This document shows positions 51,038-62,888 of a stretch of 64,000 nucleotides of DNA, piece by piece. The notes under the pieces were generated by a model. It searched no databases. It had not been told where the DNA came from and worked only from the letters and a program-made list of their open reading frames with translations. The position numbers were made by a program, and so were the translations under genes. The stretch covers positions 1-64,000 of the forward strand of contig NZ_CAMFJS010000016.1 in assembly GCF_945956965.1 (NCBI RefSeq). Reading direction: 5' to 3'. Position 1 is the first letter of the stretch. Each line of letters opens with the position of its first letter. Origin of the DNA: an uncultured Roseateles sp. (GTDB taxonomy: Bacteria > Pseudomonadota > Gammaproteobacteria > Burkholderiales > Burkholderiaceae_C).

Positions 51038-51521
51038 ATGCTGCCGGCGGGGGCTCGCTTTGCTGTTGCTGGGTCCAGCGCTCCGGCGTGAGGATCTCCA
51101 GCCCGAAGGCCCGTGCCCTTTTGGCCAGCGCCAACACCGCGCGGTCACGAGAGATCAGCCAGCGCGCTTTGGCCTCAATGGCCAGATCAATGAACATTTG
51201 GTCATCGGGGTCGCGGCAAATCAGCCGTACCGCGCGGGGAGGGGCTTGGGTCGCCATGCTGCAATATTGCGCGAAGCCTGCGCTCACTTTTTCCGGGTCA
51301 GGTGCGTAGTTGGCTGCCACGCCGCGCCCGAGCACGTGCAAGATCTCGCCTAGCATGGCGGGTTGACCTAGCCAGCGCACGCGACCGCTGCTGACTGCGC
51401 TCACCAAAAGCTGAACCCGTGCATCGTTGAAGACCAGCCAGTCCATCACGACTTGGGTATCGATGACCACGGCTGGCGTGGGAGGCGTGGCAGGGCAGGG
51501 GGCAAGTGGGGCGTCGGACAT
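51036..51521 (-). CDS. PIN-domain protein (COG1569-type putative ribonuclease toxin)
   Basis: This 161-residue protein has the PIN fold acidic residues: Asp in VVIDTQVVMDWL, Glu in MLGEILHVLGRG, and the later pair in CRDPDDQMFIDLAIEAKARWLISRD. This matches the PIN family annotated as toxin components, which act as Mg-dependent RNases. The start ATG at 51521 is preferred because the upstream extension to 51584 does not look like a PIN protein. No antitoxin gene is adjacent. The nearest genes are rpoC (convergent) and rpsL (divergent). It may be a housekeeping RNase or an orphan. Confidence 0.75.
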   Translation of the reverse strand: MSDAPLAPCPATPPTPAVVIDTQVVMDWLVFNDARVQLLVSAVSSGRVRWLGQPAMLGEILHVLGRGVAANYAPDPEKVSAGFAQYCSMATQAPPRAVRLICRDPDDQMFIDLAIEAKARWLISRDRAVLALAKRARAFGLEILTPERWTQQQQSEPPPAA

Positions 51522-51615
51522 AGGGCTAAAGTGTCGGAACTCGCTGGAAATTGCGAAAAAGCCTACAAGAATACCTCTAGCCAACCCTGGCTGGGCGGTT
51601 CAAATACTGCGCCGC

Positions 51616-51645
51616 TTGTGCCTTTTCAGTGATCTGGTCTACAAT
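51616..51645 (+). promoter_or_regulatory. Sigma-70 promoter of the str operon
   Basis: TTGTGC (51616-51621) and TACAAT (51640-51645) are separated by 18 bases. Transcription would begin near 51652, leaving a leader of about 190 bases before rpsL. Confidence 0.65.
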
Positions 51646-51840
51646 CGCAGGCTCTTCGGCGGGCCTTGCTGCGCATTTCGCGCGCGGTCACGAATTTTGA
51701 TCTGGCAGGCATCCGTGCCTTCACCAGTTAGACCGGATTCGTTCCGGACAGCCTCTCAAGCCTTGAGACAAGATTTTTAGGTCAGCTCATCCTGAGCCTC
51801 GCCGCCGAAGCGTGTGACTTCAAACGGGAACAAGTTACTT

Positions 51841-52218
51841 ATGCCAACCATCAATCAACTCGTGCGCCACGGTCGTGAGACCGAGGTCACGAAATCCAAA
51901 TCGCCAGCGATGCAGGGTTGCCCCCAGCGTCGTGGCGTGTGCACTCGCGTGTACACCACCACTCCTAAGAAGCCTAACTCGGCCCTGCGTAAGGTTGCCA
52001 AGGTTCGTCTGACGAACGGTTTCGAAGTGATTTCCTACATCGGCGGCGAAGGCCACAACCTCCAAGAACACAGCGTTGTGCTGGTTCGCGGCGGCCGTGT
52101 GAAGGACTTGCCTGGTGTGCGTTACCACATCGTGCGTGGCTCGCTGGACTTGCAAGGCGTGAAAGACCGCAAGCAGTCGCGTTCCAAGTACGGCGCGAAG
52201 CGTCCGAAGAACAAGTAA
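51841..52218 (+). CDS. rpsL: 30S ribosomal protein S12
   Basis: S12 monitors codon-anticodon pairing. The 125-residue product has [21 protein letters not shown] and [17 protein letters not shown]. The lysines changed in streptomycin-resistant mutants (Lys43 and Lys88 in E. coli numbering) are both wild type. ATG at 51841 begins the standard [11 protein letters not shown]. Confidence 0.98.
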   Translation: MPTINQLVRHGRETEVTKSKSPAMQGCPQRRGVCTRVYTTTPKKPNSALRKVAKVRLTNGFEVISYIGGEGHNLQEHSVVLVRGGRVKDLPGVRYHIVRGSLDLQGVKDRKQSRSKYGAKRPKNK

Positions 52219-52394
52219 GAGTTGTCACGCGCAAGCTCTATGCTCGCGCAAGATATTTAGCGGTTTGTGTCTGAGGCGAAAGCCCTGGCAGCAGCCGAGT
52301 AAGTGGGTAGCCCCAAACAGAGTTACGGCTCTTGGTGGATATCCAGCGGTAAGGATCTTTGGTCCCTACCAACTGAAGCAAGAGGAAGAATCCC

Positions 52395-52865
52395 ATGCCA
52401 CGTCGTCGCGAAGTACCCAAGCGGGAAATCCTGCCTGATCCTAAGTTCGGTAATGTCGATCTGTCCAAGTTCATGAACGTCATCATGGAATCGGGCAAGA
52501 AGGCGGTTGCAGAGCGCATCATTTACGGTGCCCTGGAGCAAGTCGAAAAGAAGGTTGGCAAGGACCCCCTGGAAGTGTTCCTGGTCGCCTTGAATAACGT
52601 CAAGCCAATGGTCGAAGTGAAGTCACGCCGCGTTGGCGGTGCGAACTACCAAGTTCCCGTGGAAGTTCGTCCTGTCCGCCGTATGGCTCTGGCCATGCGT
52701 TGGCTGAAAGAATCGGCCCGCAAGCGTGGTGAGAAGTCCATGTCGCAGCGTTTGGCCAATGAGTTGCTCGAGGCCGCAGAAGGCCGCGGCGGCGCCATGA
52801 AGAAGCGTGACGAAGTTCACCGCATGGCAGAAGCCAACAAGGCCTTCTCGCACTTCCGCTTCTAA
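52395..52865 (+). CDS. rpsG: 30S ribosomal protein S7
   Basis: S7 organises the 30S head. The 156-residue protein begins [19 protein letters not shown] and has the long hairpin region [19 protein letters not shown]. It lies 176 bases after rpsL; in E. coli S7 binds this intercistronic segment to repress translation, but the site was not identified here. Confidence 0.98.
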   Translation: MPRRREVPKREILPDPKFGNVDLSKFMNVIMESGKKAVAERIIYGALEQVEKKVGKDPLEVFLVALNNVKPMVEVKSRRVGGANYQVPVEVRPVRRMALAMRWLKESARKRGEKSMSQRLANELLEAAEGRGGAMKKRDEVHRMAEANKAFSHFRF

Positions 52866-52878
52866 ACTAGTTCGATTC

Positions 52879-52913
52879 AGCCGCCTCGGGTTACTACTGA
52901 CCCGTTGGCGGCT
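52879..52913 (+). promoter_or_regulatory. Long hairpin between rpsG and fusA
   Basis: AGCCGCC (52879-52885) pairs with GGCGGCT (52907-52913), and CGGGT (52887-52891) with ACCCG (52900-52904). A T5 run lies 6 bases after the stem, too far for a classic terminator. It may process the mRNA or tune fusA, whose ATG is 23 bases further on. Confidence 0.45.
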
Positions 52914-52935
52914 CCTGCCTTTTTGGAGTGACATC

Positions 52936-55038
<2,103 letters not shown>

Positions 55039-55049
55039 AAAGTCCTTGG

Positions 55050-55076
55050 GGCCGGATCTGCTCAGCGGATCTGGCC
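55050..55076 (+). terminator. Hairpin between fusA and tufA
   Basis: GGCCGGATC (55050-55058) pairs with GATCTGGCC (55068-55076) with one G-U. The tract after it is TTGTTG, poor in T, so termination is probably partial. A 200-base gap separates fusA and tufA. Confidence 0.45.
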
Positions 55077-55238
55077 TTGTTGACTGAGTGTGGTGGGGCT
55101 CTTTCAGGCCTCATCCACTCAACCCCATTTGAATCGTCTTCGTGAGGCTCTTCCCGTTTGCCAGTCGGCGGGAATGCAAGGGCGCACGGAAACGCTAAAC
55201 CCACAGACTGGCGACATGTTCTTTTTGGAGCAATAGCA

Positions 55239-56429
55239 ATGGCAAAGAGTAAATTTGAGCGCACCAAGCCGCACGTCAACGTCGGCACCATCGGTCACGT
55301 TGACCATGGCAAGACCACGCTGACGGCTGCAATCGCAACCGTTCTGTCGTCGAAGTTCGGCGGCGAGGCCAAGGCCTACGACCAGATCGACGCAGCTCCT
55401 GAAGAAAAGGCGCGTGGCATCACGATCAACACCGCTCACGTTGAGTACGAAACGGCTAACCGCCACTACGCTCACGTTGACTGCCCCGGCCACGCTGACT
55501 ATGTGAAGAACATGATCACCGGCGCCGCTCAGATGGACGGCGCGATCCTGGTTTGCTCGGCAGCTGACGGCCCAATGCCCCAGACTCGCGAGCACATCCT
55601 GTTGGCTCGTCAGGTCGGCGTGAAGTACATCATCGTCTTCCTGAACAAGTGCGACATGGTCGACGACGCTGAGCTGCTGGAACTGGTCGAAATGGAAGTG
55701 CGCGAGCTGCTGTCCAAGTACGACTTCCCCGGCGACGACACCCCCATCATCAAGGGTTCGGCCAAGCTGGCTCTGGAAGGCGACAAGGGCGACCTGGGCG
55801 AGCAAGCCATCATGCGTCTGGCCGATGCTCTGGACAGCTACATCCCTCAGCCTGATCGTGCCGTTGACGGCGCGTTCCTGCTGCCCGTTGAAGACGTGTT
55901 CTCGATCTCGGGTCGCGGCACCGTGGTGACCGGTCGCGTTGAGCGCGGCATCATCAAGGTCGGCGAGGAAATCGAAGTTGTGGGTATCCGCGACGTTCAG
56001 AAGACCACCGTCACCGGCGTGGAAATGTTCCGCAAGCTGCTGGACCAAGGTCAAGCTGGCGACAACGTCGGCATCTTGCTGCGCGGCACCAAGCGTGAAG
56101 ACGTCGAGCGCGGCCAAGTGCTGGCCAAGCCCGGTTCGATCAAGCCGCACACCCACTTCACTGCTGAGATCTATGTTCTGAGCAAGGAAGAAGGCGGCCG
56201 TCACACGCCTTTCTTCAACAACTACCGTCCCCAGTTCTACTTCCGTACCACGGACGTGACCGGTGCCGTTGAGTTGCCCAAGGACAAGGAAATGGTCATG
56301 CCTGGCGACAACGTCGGCATCACCGTGAAGCTGATCGCTCCGATCGCCATGGAAACCGGTCTGCGCTTCGCTATCCGCGAAGGTGGCCGTACCGTGGGTT
56401 CGGGCGTGGTTGCCACCATCCTGGCCTAA
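55239..56429 (+). CDS. tufA: Elongation factor Tu, copy 2
   Basis: The 396-residue protein equals the tufB product. Codons 4, 5, 7 and 8 use AGT, AAA, GAG and CGC here against AGC, AAG, GAA and CGT in tufB; everything after is the same. TTGGAG stands 9 bases upstream of the ATG at 55239. The gene lies between fusA and rpsJ, the usual str-S10 junction. Confidence 0.99.
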   Translation: MAKSKFERTKPHVNVGTIGHVDHGKTTLTAAIATVLSSKFGGEAKAYDQIDAAPEEKARGITINTAHVEYETANRHYAHVDCPGHADYVKNMITGAAQMDGAILVCSAADGPMPQTREHILLARQVGVKYIIVFLNKCDMVDDAELLELVEMEVRELLSKYDFPGDDTPIIKGSAKLALEGDKGDLGEQAIMRLADALDSYIPQPDRAVDGAFLLPVEDVFSISGRGTVVTGRVERGIIKVGEEIEVVGIRDVQKTTVTGVEMFRKLLDQGQAGDNVGILLRGTKREDVERGQVLAKPGSIKPHTHFTAEIYVLSKEEGGRHTPFFNNYRPQFYFRTTDVTGAVELPKDKEMVMPGDNVGITVKLIAPIAMETGLRFAIREGGRTVGSGVVATILA

Positions 56430-56431
56430 GT
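55263..56431 (+). repeat. Long exact repeat shared by tufB and tufA (copy 2)
   Basis: This is the partner of 37000-38168, in direct orientation 18 kb away. Recombination between the two would delete or duplicate the rpoBC region, so the pair is also a potential rearrangement site. Confidence 0.95.
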
Positions 56432-56523
56432 CTTTTGCGTGATCGTCCCGGATGCTGCTTGAAGCGGTGTCCGGGCTTCACCACCATCGCGACTTCGGTC
56501 GCTCGTTCTTTGAAGGAATCGTC

Positions 56524-56835
56524 ATGCAAAAGCAAAAGATCCGCATCCGCCTGAAGGCGTTTGACTACAAGCTGATCGACCAATCGGCTGCTGAAATCGT
56601 TGAGACGGCTAAGCGCACTGGCGCGATCGTCAAGGGTCCCGTGCCCCTGCCGACACGCATGCAGCGTTTCGACATCCTGCGTTCGCCGCACGTCAACAAG
56701 ACTTCGCGCGACCAGTTCGAAATCCGCACTCACCAGCGTCTGATGGACATCGTGGACCCGACCGACAAGACGGTTGACGCCTTGATGAAGCTCGACCTGC
56801 CTGCTGGCGTGGACGTCGAAATCAAGTTGCAGTAA
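56524..56835 (+). CDS. rpsJ: 30S ribosomal protein S10 / NusE
   Basis: S10 is a 30S head protein and also the NusE antitermination factor that contacts NusG. The 103-residue product begins [19 protein letters not shown], the expected N-terminus, and includes [20 protein letters not shown]. It is followed directly by a terminator and so seems to be the end of the str-tufA transcript rather than the start of the S10 operon. Confidence 0.98.
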   Translation: MQKQKIRIRLKAFDYKLIDQSAAEIVETAKRTGAIVKGPVPLPTRMQRFDILRSPHVNKTSRDQFEIRTHQRLMDIVDPTDKTVDALMKLDLPAGVDVEIKLQ

Positions 56836-56874
56836 AAATTTGCTGACCCGGGCTTCTCGGGTGGCAGATCAAGA

Positions 56875-56899
56875 AGGGCGGCTTCGGCTGCCCTTTTTT
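56875..56899 (+). terminator. Intrinsic terminator after rpsJ
   Basis: AGGGCGGC (56875-56882) pairs with GCTGCCCT (56887-56894) around a TTCG loop, with one G-U, and T6 follows. It is a strong intrinsic terminator within what is usually a continuous S10 operon. Confidence 0.9.
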
Positions 56900-56920
56900 A
56901 TGGCGCTTTGCAAGTAGTGC

Positions 56921-56950
56921 TTGCCTGAAATAAGGTGAGCGCGTTATACT
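56921..56950 (+). promoter_or_regulatory. Promoter of the rplC-rpsQ transcript
   Basis: TTGCCT (56921-56926) and TATACT (56945-56950) are 18 bases apart, just after the rpsJ terminator. The transcript would have a leader of about 160 bases before rplC, long enough for an L4-type control structure. Confidence 0.7.
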
Positions 56951-57115
56951 CGCAAGCTTTCCCGCGTCGGAATCTCCTGCGCGGGATTTTTCGCACCGGT
57001 AAATGGCGAGGATTTTGGTCCTTGTTGGCTGCTTGGTGTCGAGGTCGCCCCGGCCAATCGTTGTCGGGTGTTTGTAAATGGCTTCCAGGGTCAACCTGTG
57101 GGGCTGGAGAAAACC

Positions 57116-57787
57116 ATGAGTCTAAGCAATCGTCTCGGATTGCTGGGCCGCAAGGTGGGCATGATGCGCATCTTCACGGACGACGGCGATGCCGTGCCTG
57201 TGACGGTGTTGGATGTGTCCGATAACCGCGTGTCCCAGATCAAGACCGTAGAAAACGACGGCTACACCGCCATTCAGGTGGTGTTCGGTTCGCGCAAAGC
57301 TTCGCGCGTGACCAAGCCGGAAGCCGGTCACCTCGCTAAGGCGGGTGTTGAAGCCGGTCGTGTGATGAGCGAATTCCGCGTTGCCGCTGAAGTCGCTGCT
57401 GAGTACAAGCTGGGCGCGCAAGTGCCGGTCTCGCTGTTTGCAGCGGGTCAGCTGGTGGACGTGCAGGGCACTTCCATCGGTAAGGGCTTCGAAGGCACCA
57501 TCAAGCGTCACAACTTCGCTTCGCAGCGTGCGTCCCACGGTAACAGCCGTTCGCACAATGTGCCTGGCTCCATCTCGATGGCCCAGGATCCCGGTCGTGT
57601 GTTCCCTGGCAAGAAGATGTCGGGCCACCTGGGTGATGTGACCGTGAGCGTGCAAAACCTGGACATCGTGCGCGTTGACGAAGCTCGTCAATTGCTGCTG
57701 GTCCGCGGTGCCGTTCCGGGCGCCAAAAACGGCCATGTGGTCGTGCGCCCTGCCGTTAAGGTCAAGGTCAAGAAGGGAGCCAACTGA
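57116..57787 (+). CDS. rplC: 50S ribosomal protein L3
   Basis: L3 is an early-binding protein near the peptidyl-transferase centre. The 223-residue product has [20 protein letters not shown] and the loop [20 protein letters not shown] that reaches the active site. ATG at 57116 has GGAGA 5 bases upstream. Its stop overlaps the rplD start by one base. Confidence 0.98.
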   Translation: MSLSNRLGLLGRKVGMMRIFTDDGDAVPVTVLDVSDNRVSQIKTVENDGYTAIQVVFGSRKASRVTKPEAGHLAKAGVEAGRVMSEFRVAAEVAAEYKLGAQVPVSLFAAGQLVDVQGTSIGKGFEGTIKRHNFASQRASHGNSRSHNVPGSISMAQDPGRVFPGKKMSGHLGDVTVSVQNLDIVRVDEARQLLLVRGAVPGAKNGHVVVRPAVKVKVKKGAN

Positions 57788-58407
57788 TGCAGCTCGAGCT
57801 CCTGAATGAGCAAGGTCAGGCCACCTCCAAGGTGGATGCTCCTGATACGCTGTTTGCTCGCGATTACAACGAAGCCCTGGTGCACCAGGTGGTCGTGGCC
57901 TTCCAGGCCAACGCTCGCCAAGGTACCCGCGCTCAGAAGGACCGCGAACAAGTCAAGCACTCGACCAAGAAGCCGTTCCGTCAAAAGGGAACTGGCCGCG
58001 CGCGTGCTGGTATGACCTCTTCGCCTCTGTGGCGTGGCGGTGGTCGGATTTTCCCGAACATGCCTGACGAAAACTTCACGCACAAGCTGAACAAGAAGAT
58101 GTACCGTGCCGGTATGGCCGCCATCTTGTCGCAACTGGCTCGTGAAGGTCGCCTGGCCGTGGTGGATTCGATTTCCCTCGAAGCCCCCAAGACCAAGCTG
58201 TTGGCCGCCAAGTTCAAGGCTATGGGCCTGGAATCGGTGATGCTGATTGCCGATCAAGTGGACGACAACCTGTTGCTCGCTTCGCGCAATCTGGCCAATG
58301 TGCTGGTTTGTGAGCCCCGTTACGCTGACCCGCTGTCGCTCGTCTTCTACAAGAAGGTGTTGGTGACTAAGGCCGCAATGGAGCAACTCCAGGAGATGCT
58401 GGCATGA
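57787..58407 (+). CDS. rplD: 50S ribosomal protein L4
   Basis: L4 lines the exit tunnel. The 206-residue product has the extended loop with [25 protein letters not shown]. In E. coli L4 represses the S10 operon; any such control here would act from the leader before rplC. It overlaps rplW by four bases. Confidence 0.98.
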   Translation: MQLELLNEQGQATSKVDAPDTLFARDYNEALVHQVVVAFQANARQGTRAQKDREQVKHSTKKPFRQKGTGRARAGMTSSPLWRGGGRIFPNMPDENFTHKLNKKMYRAGMAAILSQLAREGRLAVVDSISLEAPKTKLLAAKFKAMGLESVMLIADQVDDNLLLASRNLANVLVCEPRYADPLSLVFYKKVLVTKAAMEQLQEMLA

Positions 58408-58721
58408 GCGCTGTGAAAACTTATTCTGAAGGCCGTTTGGCCTCGGTGCTGTTGGCGCCTATCGTGTCTGAAAAGGCTACGGCGGTTGCTGAGAAGCACA
58501 ACCAAGTGTTGTTCAAGGTCCTGCGCGACGCGACCAAGCCTGAAATCAAGGCCGCCGTTGAACTGATGTTCAAGGTCGAAGTTGCTGCCGTGAACGTTGT
58601 TCAGGTCAAGGGCAAGGTCAAGAAGTTTGGCCGCTCTATCGGTCGCCGCGACCACGTCAAGAAGGCGTACGTGTCGCTGAAGCCGGGCCAAGAGCTCAAC
58701 TTCTCCGGGGAGGCTGCGTAA
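58404..58721 (+). CDS. rplW: 50S ribosomal protein L23
   Basis: L23 sits at the tunnel exit and docks trigger factor and SRP. The 105-residue product shows [20 protein letters not shown] and [19 protein letters not shown]. Start and stop overlap the neighbours (4 bases with rplD, 1 base with rplB). Confidence 0.98.
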   Translation: MSAVKTYSEGRLASVLLAPIVSEKATAVAEKHNQVLFKVLRDATKPEIKAAVELMFKVEVAAVNVVQVKGKVKKFGRSIGRRDHVKKAYVSLKPGQELNFSGEAA

Positions 58722-59545
58722 TGGCCGTCGTTAAAGTCAAGCCAACCTCACCCGGCCGCCGTGCCGTTGTGAAGGTCGTGCACAAGCATCTGCACAAGGG
58801 CGCGCCCCACGCAGCTTTGCTTGAGTCGCAAATCCAGAATTCTGGCCGTAACAACAACGGTCACATCACGATTCGCCACAAGGGCGGTGGTCATAAGCAC
58901 CACTACCGTGTGGTCGACTTCAAGCGTAACAAGGACGGAATTCCGGCCAAGGTTGAGACGATTGAATACGACCCGAACCGTACGGCTCACATCGCTCTGG
59001 TGTGCTATGCCGACGGCGAGCGTCGCTACATCATCGCGCCCCGTGGTCTGGAAGTCGGTGCAACCATCTTGAGCGGCGCGGAAGCCCCCATCAAGGCCGG
59101 TAACACCCTGCCTATCCGCAACATCCCCGTGGGTTCCACAATCCACTGCGTTGAAATGCTGCCAGGTAAGGGTGCTCAAATCGCCCGTTCGGCCGGCGTT
59201 TCGGTGGTGTTGATGGCGCGTGAAGGTGTCTACGCTCAGCTGCGTTTGCGTTCGGGCGAAGTCCGTCGCATCCACATCGACTGCCGCGCCACCATTGGTG
59301 AAGTGTCTAACGAAGAACATCAGCTGCGCCAGTATGGCAAGGCCGGTGCCATCCGTTGGAAGGGCATCCGTCCGACCGTTCGTGGTACTGCCATGAACCC
59401 GGTGGATCACCCGCACGGTGGTGGTGAAGGTCGTACCGGCGAAGGCCAAGCGCCCGTGTCGCCGTGGAACACCCTCACGAAGGGCTACCGCACTCGTAAC
59501 AACAAGCGTACGCAGACGTTCATCGTTTCGCGTCGCAAGAAGTAA
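58721..59545 (+). CDS. rplB: 50S ribosomal protein L2
   Basis: L2 is needed for subunit joining and peptidyl transfer. The 274-residue product has [20 protein letters not shown] and the highly conserved [13 protein letters not shown] loop with the essential His. Its length is normal. Confidence 0.99.
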   Translation: MAVVKVKPTSPGRRAVVKVVHKHLHKGAPHAALLESQIQNSGRNNNGHITIRHKGGGHKHHYRVVDFKRNKDGIPAKVETIEYDPNRTAHIALVCYADGERRYIIAPRGLEVGATILSGAEAPIKAGNTLPIRNIPVGSTIHCVEMLPGKGAQIARSAGVSVVLMAREGVYAQLRLRSGEVRRIHIDCRATIGEVSNEEHQLRQYGKAGAIRWKGIRPTVRGTAMNPVDHPHGGGEGRTGEGQAPVSPWNTLTKGYRTRNNKRTQTFIVSRRKK

Positions 59546-59555
59546 AGGGTAGGCC

Positions 59556-59834
59556 ATGACTCGTTCACTCAAGAAGGGCCCCTTCATTGACCATCACCTC
59601 TTGGCTAAGGTCGAGAAGGCGGTTGCCAACAAGGACAAAAAGCCTATCAAGACTTGGTCGCGTCGCTCGACGATCCTGCCCGAATTCATCGGACTGACGA
59701 TCGCTGTGCACAACGGCAAGCAACACGTGCCGGTTTATGTGTCGGACCAGATGGTCGGCCACAAGCTGGGCGAATTCGCGCTGACCCGCACCTTCAAAGG
59801 CCATCCCGCCGATAAGAAGGCCGGGAAGAAATAA
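59556..59834 (+). CDS. rpsS: 30S ribosomal protein S19
   Basis: S19 binds the 30S head. The 92-residue product starts [20 protein letters not shown] and ends with the lysine-rich PADKKAGKK. It lies 10 bases after rplB. Confidence 0.98.
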   Translation: MTRSLKKGPFIDHHLLAKVEKAVANKDKKPIKTWSRRSTILPEFIGLTIAVHNGKQHVPVYVSDQMVGHKLGEFALTRTFKGHPADKKAGKK

Positions 59835-59845
59835 GGATGCCAACG

Positions 59846-60175
59846 ATGGAAACCAAAGCAATCGTTCGCGGTGTTCGCCTGTCGTGTGATAAGGGCCGCC
59901 TGGTGGCTGACCTGATCCGCGGTAAGAAGGTGGACCACGCGCTGAACATCCTGGAATTCACCCAGAAGAAGGCTGCAGTCATCATCAAGAAGGCGCTGGA
60001 AAGCGCCATCGCCAACGCCGAACACAACGACGGCGCTGATATTGATGAGCTCAAGGTCACCACGATCTATGTGGAGCAAGGTGCAACTCTGAAGCGTTTC
60101 TCTGCCCGCGCCAAAGGCCGTGGCAACCGCATCAGCAAGCCCACCTGCCACATCTTCGTGTCGGTCGGCAACTGA
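59846..60175 (+). CDS. rplV: 50S ribosomal protein L22
   Basis: L22 lines the tunnel. The 109-residue product begins [20 protein letters not shown]. The ATG at 59846 is chosen because AAGGA (59833-59837) is 8 bases upstream; an ATG at 59837 overlaps that site and adds three residues. The beta-hairpin [20 protein letters not shown] is complete. Confidence 0.97.
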   Translation: METKAIVRGVRLSCDKGRLVADLIRGKKVDHALNILEFTQKKAAVIIKKALESAIANAEHNDGADIDELKVTTIYVEQGATLKRFSARAKGRGNRISKPTCHIFVSVGN

Positions 60176-60191
60176 AGGCTGAAGGAAGACT

Positions 60192-61037
60192 ATGGGACAA
60201 AAAATCCATCCGGTTGGCTTTCGCCTGCCAGTCACCCGTAATTGGGCTTCGCGTTGGTACGCGTCGAACAAGAACTTCGCCACCATGCTGGCCGAAGATC
60301 TGCAAGTTCGCGACTACCTGAAGACCAAGCTGAAGAATGCCGCTGTGTCGCGCATTCTGATCGAGCGTCCTGCCAAGAACGCACGCATCACCATTTACTC
60401 GGCTCGTCCGGGCGTGGTGATCGGCAAGAAGGGCGAAGACATCGAAAACCTGAAGGCCGAGCTGACCAAGCGTCTGGGCGTGCCAGTGGCAGTGAACATC
60501 GAAGAAGTGCGCAAGCCCGAAATCGATGCTCAACTGATCGCTGACTCGATCACCCAGCAGCTGGAAAAGCGCATCATGTTCCGTCGCGCCATGAAGCGTG
60601 CGATGCAGAACGCCATGCGTTTGGGCGCTCAGGGCATCAAGATCATGTCGTCGGGCCGTCTGAACGGTATCGAAATCGCTCGTTGCGAGTGGTACCGTGA
60701 AGGCCGTGTGCCACTGCACACCCTGAAGGCTGACATTGACTACGGTTTCTCTGAAGCCAGCACAACCTACGGCATCATCGGTGTCAAGGTTTGGGTCTAT
60801 CGCGGTGACCGCCTCGCCAATGGCGATGCCCCCGTGATCAAGAGCGAAGCTGGTGAAGACGATCGTCGCCCACGTCGCAATACCCGTCCTGGCGCACCGA
60901 GTGGCCGTGGCCGTCCCGGTGGTGACCGTGGCCCGCGCGCCGACGGTGACAAGCCGGCCGGTGACGCTGCTCAGCCCGCTGCCAAGCGTGTGGTCCGCAA
61001 GGCCGCACCGGTGGCTGGCGAAGCCAAAGGAGAATAA
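60192..61037 (+). CDS. rpsC: 30S ribosomal protein S3 with long C-terminal tail
   Basis: S3 forms the mRNA entry site. The KH domain is seen in [20 protein letters not shown]. The product has 281 residues, longer than E. coli S3 (233). The extra part, from about residue 222, is a low-complexity tail rich in Arg, Gly, Pro and Asp and ending in a basic/Ala segment ([19 protein letters not shown]). Similar but shorter tails are known in Burkholderiales. Confidence 0.97.
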   Translation: MGQKIHPVGFRLPVTRNWASRWYASNKNFATMLAEDLQVRDYLKTKLKNAAVSRILIERPAKNARITIYSARPGVVIGKKGEDIENLKAELTKRLGVPVAVNIEEVRKPEIDAQLIADSITQQLEKRIMFRRAMKRAMQNAMRLGAQGIKIMSSGRLNGIEIARCEWYREGRVPLHTLKADIDYGFSEASTTYGIIGVKVWVYRGDRLANGDAPVIKSEAGEDDRRPRRNTRPGAPSGRGRPGGDRGPRADGDKPAGDAAQPAAKRVVRKAAPVAGEAKGE

Positions 61038-61039
61038 CA

Positions 61040-61456
61040 ATGCTGCAACCAGCTCGTCGCAAATATCGCAAGGAGCAAAAGGGTCGTAACACGGGTGTTG
61101 CAACCCGTGGTGCTGCGGTGTCTTTTGGCGATTTCGGCCTGAAGGCAACCGAGCGCGGCCGTTTGACGGCTCGTCAGATCGAAGCTGCACGTCGTGCTAT
61201 CTCGCGCCACATCAAGCGCGGTGGTCGTATCTTCATCCGCATCTTCCCCGACAAGCCGATCTCCCAGAAGCCTGCCGAAGTCCGTATGGGTAACGGTAAG
61301 GGCAACCCAGAGTACTATGTCGCTGAAATTCAGCCTGGCAAGGTGCTCTACGAGATCAACGGTGTGCCGGAAGCCCTGGCTCGCGAAGCGTTTACTCTGG
61401 CGGCTGCAAAGCTGCCTCTGAGTTGCACCTTCGTGACGCGCCAGGTCGGCACCTGA
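61040..61456 (+). CDS. rplP: 50S ribosomal protein L16
   Basis: L16 helps form the A-site. The 138-residue product has [20 protein letters not shown] and [20 protein letters not shown], with the Arg of the hydroxylation site region conserved (EVRMGNGKG). It lies two bases after rpsC. Confidence 0.98.
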   Translation: MLQPARRKYRKEQKGRNTGVATRGAAVSFGDFGLKATERGRLTARQIEAARRAISRHIKRGGRIFIRIFPDKPISQKPAEVRMGNGKGNPEYYVAEIQPGKVLYEINGVPEALAREAFTLAAAKLPLSCTFVTRQVGT

Positions 61457-61469
61457 AGCGGAGAACACC

Positions 61470-61670
61470 ATGAAAGCATCTGAACTGCGTGGCAAAGACG
61501 TCGCTGCCTTGGAAAAGGAAGTGACTGATCTGCTCAAGGCCCATTTCGGCCTGCGCATGCAAAAAGCCACACAACAGTTGAGCAATCACACTGTTTTGGG
61601 CAACACGCGCCGTGACATCGCTCGCGTCAAGACCATCTTGAACGAGAAGAAGAAGGGAGCCGCGAAATGA
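61470..61670 (+). CDS. rpmC: 50S ribosomal protein L29
   Basis: This 66-residue, two-helix protein sits near the tunnel exit. It has [18 protein letters not shown] and the signature with [11 protein letters not shown]. It overlaps rpsQ by four bases. Confidence 0.97.
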   Translation: MKASELRGKDVAALEKEVTDLLKAHFGLRMQKATQQLSNHTVLGNTRRDIARVKTILNEKKKGAAK

Positions 61671-61939
61671 CGCAAGCTCAAGCAACTAAGAACACACGTA
61701 CCCTGGTGGGTCGTGTGGTCAGCGACAAGCGCTCCAAGACCGTGACCGTGCTGGTCGAGCGTCGTGCTAAGCACGAGCTCTACGGCAAGATCGTGGCCCT
61801 CTCCCGCAAGTACCACGCCCATGATGAAAACGGCGAGTACAAGATGGGTGATGTGGTCGAGATCGCCGAAGGCCGCCCGCTGTCCAAGACCAAGAGCTGG
61901 GTTGTGACCCGCTTGGTTGAGAAGGCTCAAGCCGTCTAA
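61667..61939 (+). CDS. rpsQ: 30S ribosomal protein S17
   Basis: S17 is a primary 16S rRNA binder. The 90-residue product has [20 protein letters not shown] and the middle part [19 protein letters not shown]. It is the last gene of this transcript: a strong terminator follows. Confidence 0.98.
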   Translation: MTQAQATKNTRTLVGRVVSDKRSKTVTVLVERRAKHELYGKIVALSRKYHAHDENGEYKMGDVVEIAEGRPLSKTKSWVVTRLVEKAQAV

Positions 61940-61994
61940 ACGCTCGTTGATTGAAGACGTTTGCTTTGTGTGGTCTTGTGCCGCACAAAGTATG

Positions 61995-62037
61995 AAACGG
62001 TCGGAACGCTGGAATACTAGCGCCCGACCGTTTTTTT
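61995..62037 (+). terminator. Intrinsic terminator after rpsQ
   Basis: AAACGGTCGG (61995-62004) pairs with CCGACCGTTT (62024-62033), with a further CGCT/AGCG pair in the loop, and T7 follows (62031-62037). It closes the S10-type transcript. Confidence 0.93.
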
Positions 62038-62089
62038 ATTGGCGTCGCAGTTTCGCGGCGATGCTTCACAAACCAGACAAGGAGCTTTT

Positions 62090-62599
62090 ATGTTGAAGAT
62101 TGGCGATCAAATCCCTGCAGGCAAGCTGCAAGAATTCATTGAAGTCGCAGGCGAAGGTTGTTCGCTGGGCCCCAATGCTGTGGATATCGCTGCCGCAACG
62201 GCTGGCAAGAAGATTGCGGTGTTTGCCTTGCCTGGTGCTTTTACGCCCACGTGTTCCGCGCAGCATGTGCCGGGCTATAAAGAGCACGCTGAGGCGCTAA
62301 AGGCCGCTGGTGTCGATGAGATTTGGTGCATTTCCGTGAATGACGCCTTCGTGATGGGCGCTTGGGCGCGTGACCAGAAGACGAACGGCGTCATCCGCAT
62401 GATGGCTGACGGCAATGCCGACTTCACCAAGGCTACTGGGCTGACCCTGGAGCTCGGCGCCCACGGCATGGGTCTGCGCTCGCAGCGCTACTCGATGCTG
62501 TTGGTGAATGGCCAGGTCAAGACGCTCAACATCGAAGGTCCTGGCAAATTTGAAGTGAGTGATGCGGCCACGATGTTGGCCCAGGCCAAGGCCAACTAA
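62090..62599 (+). CDS. Peroxiredoxin, Prx5/AhpE-like (redoxin family)
   Basis: This 169-residue thiol peroxidase reduces hydrogen peroxide or organic peroxides. The peroxidatic Cys55 lies in PGAFTPTCSAQHVPGY, the exact Prx5 signature, and the Arg of the site is in MGLRSQRYSMLLVNG. Cys24 and Cys82 could serve as resolving partners; otherwise glutaredoxin would reduce it. AAGGAG stands 5 bases before the ATG at 62090. It sits alone between rpsQ and rplN, flanked by a terminator and by the spc promoter. Confidence 0.93.
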   Translation: MLKIGDQIPAGKLQEFIEVAGEGCSLGPNAVDIAAATAGKKIAVFALPGAFTPTCSAQHVPGYKEHAEALKAAGVDEIWCISVNDAFVMGAWARDQKTNGVIRMMADGNADFTKATGLTLELGAHGMGLRSQRYSMLLVNGQVKTLNIEGPGKFEVSDAATMLAQAKAN

Positions 62600-62663
62600 T
62601 GGCTTGAAATGGCGCGGGGCAGAGTGTTTCTGTCTCGCACCTAAATTTCTTTTGAGAAAGTGC

Positions 62664-62693
62664 TTGACGCACCGGGTGCGTTCAGTGCACAAT
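62664..62693 (+). promoter_or_regulatory. Promoter of the spc operon
   Basis: TTGACG (62664-62669) and CACAAT (62688-62693) are 18 bases apart. The spacer includes a small palindrome (GCACCGGGTGC). The leader before rplN would be about 190 bases. Confidence 0.65.
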
Positions 62694-62888
62694 CTAAAGC
62701 TTCGCCGAACGCAAGACACATCCGGTGGTGTGCTCTGGCCTCGGATCCGCCCTCAACTGCTGAGCGCAAGACTCTCACTGACGTGAGCAAGGTTTTGAGC
62801 TTGGTCAACGGGCCCAAGACTGCTTGATGACTCTGTTGCGCTGGGACGATCCTGGGTGGCGGGGAATTTAAGAAAAGTTGGGGATAAC

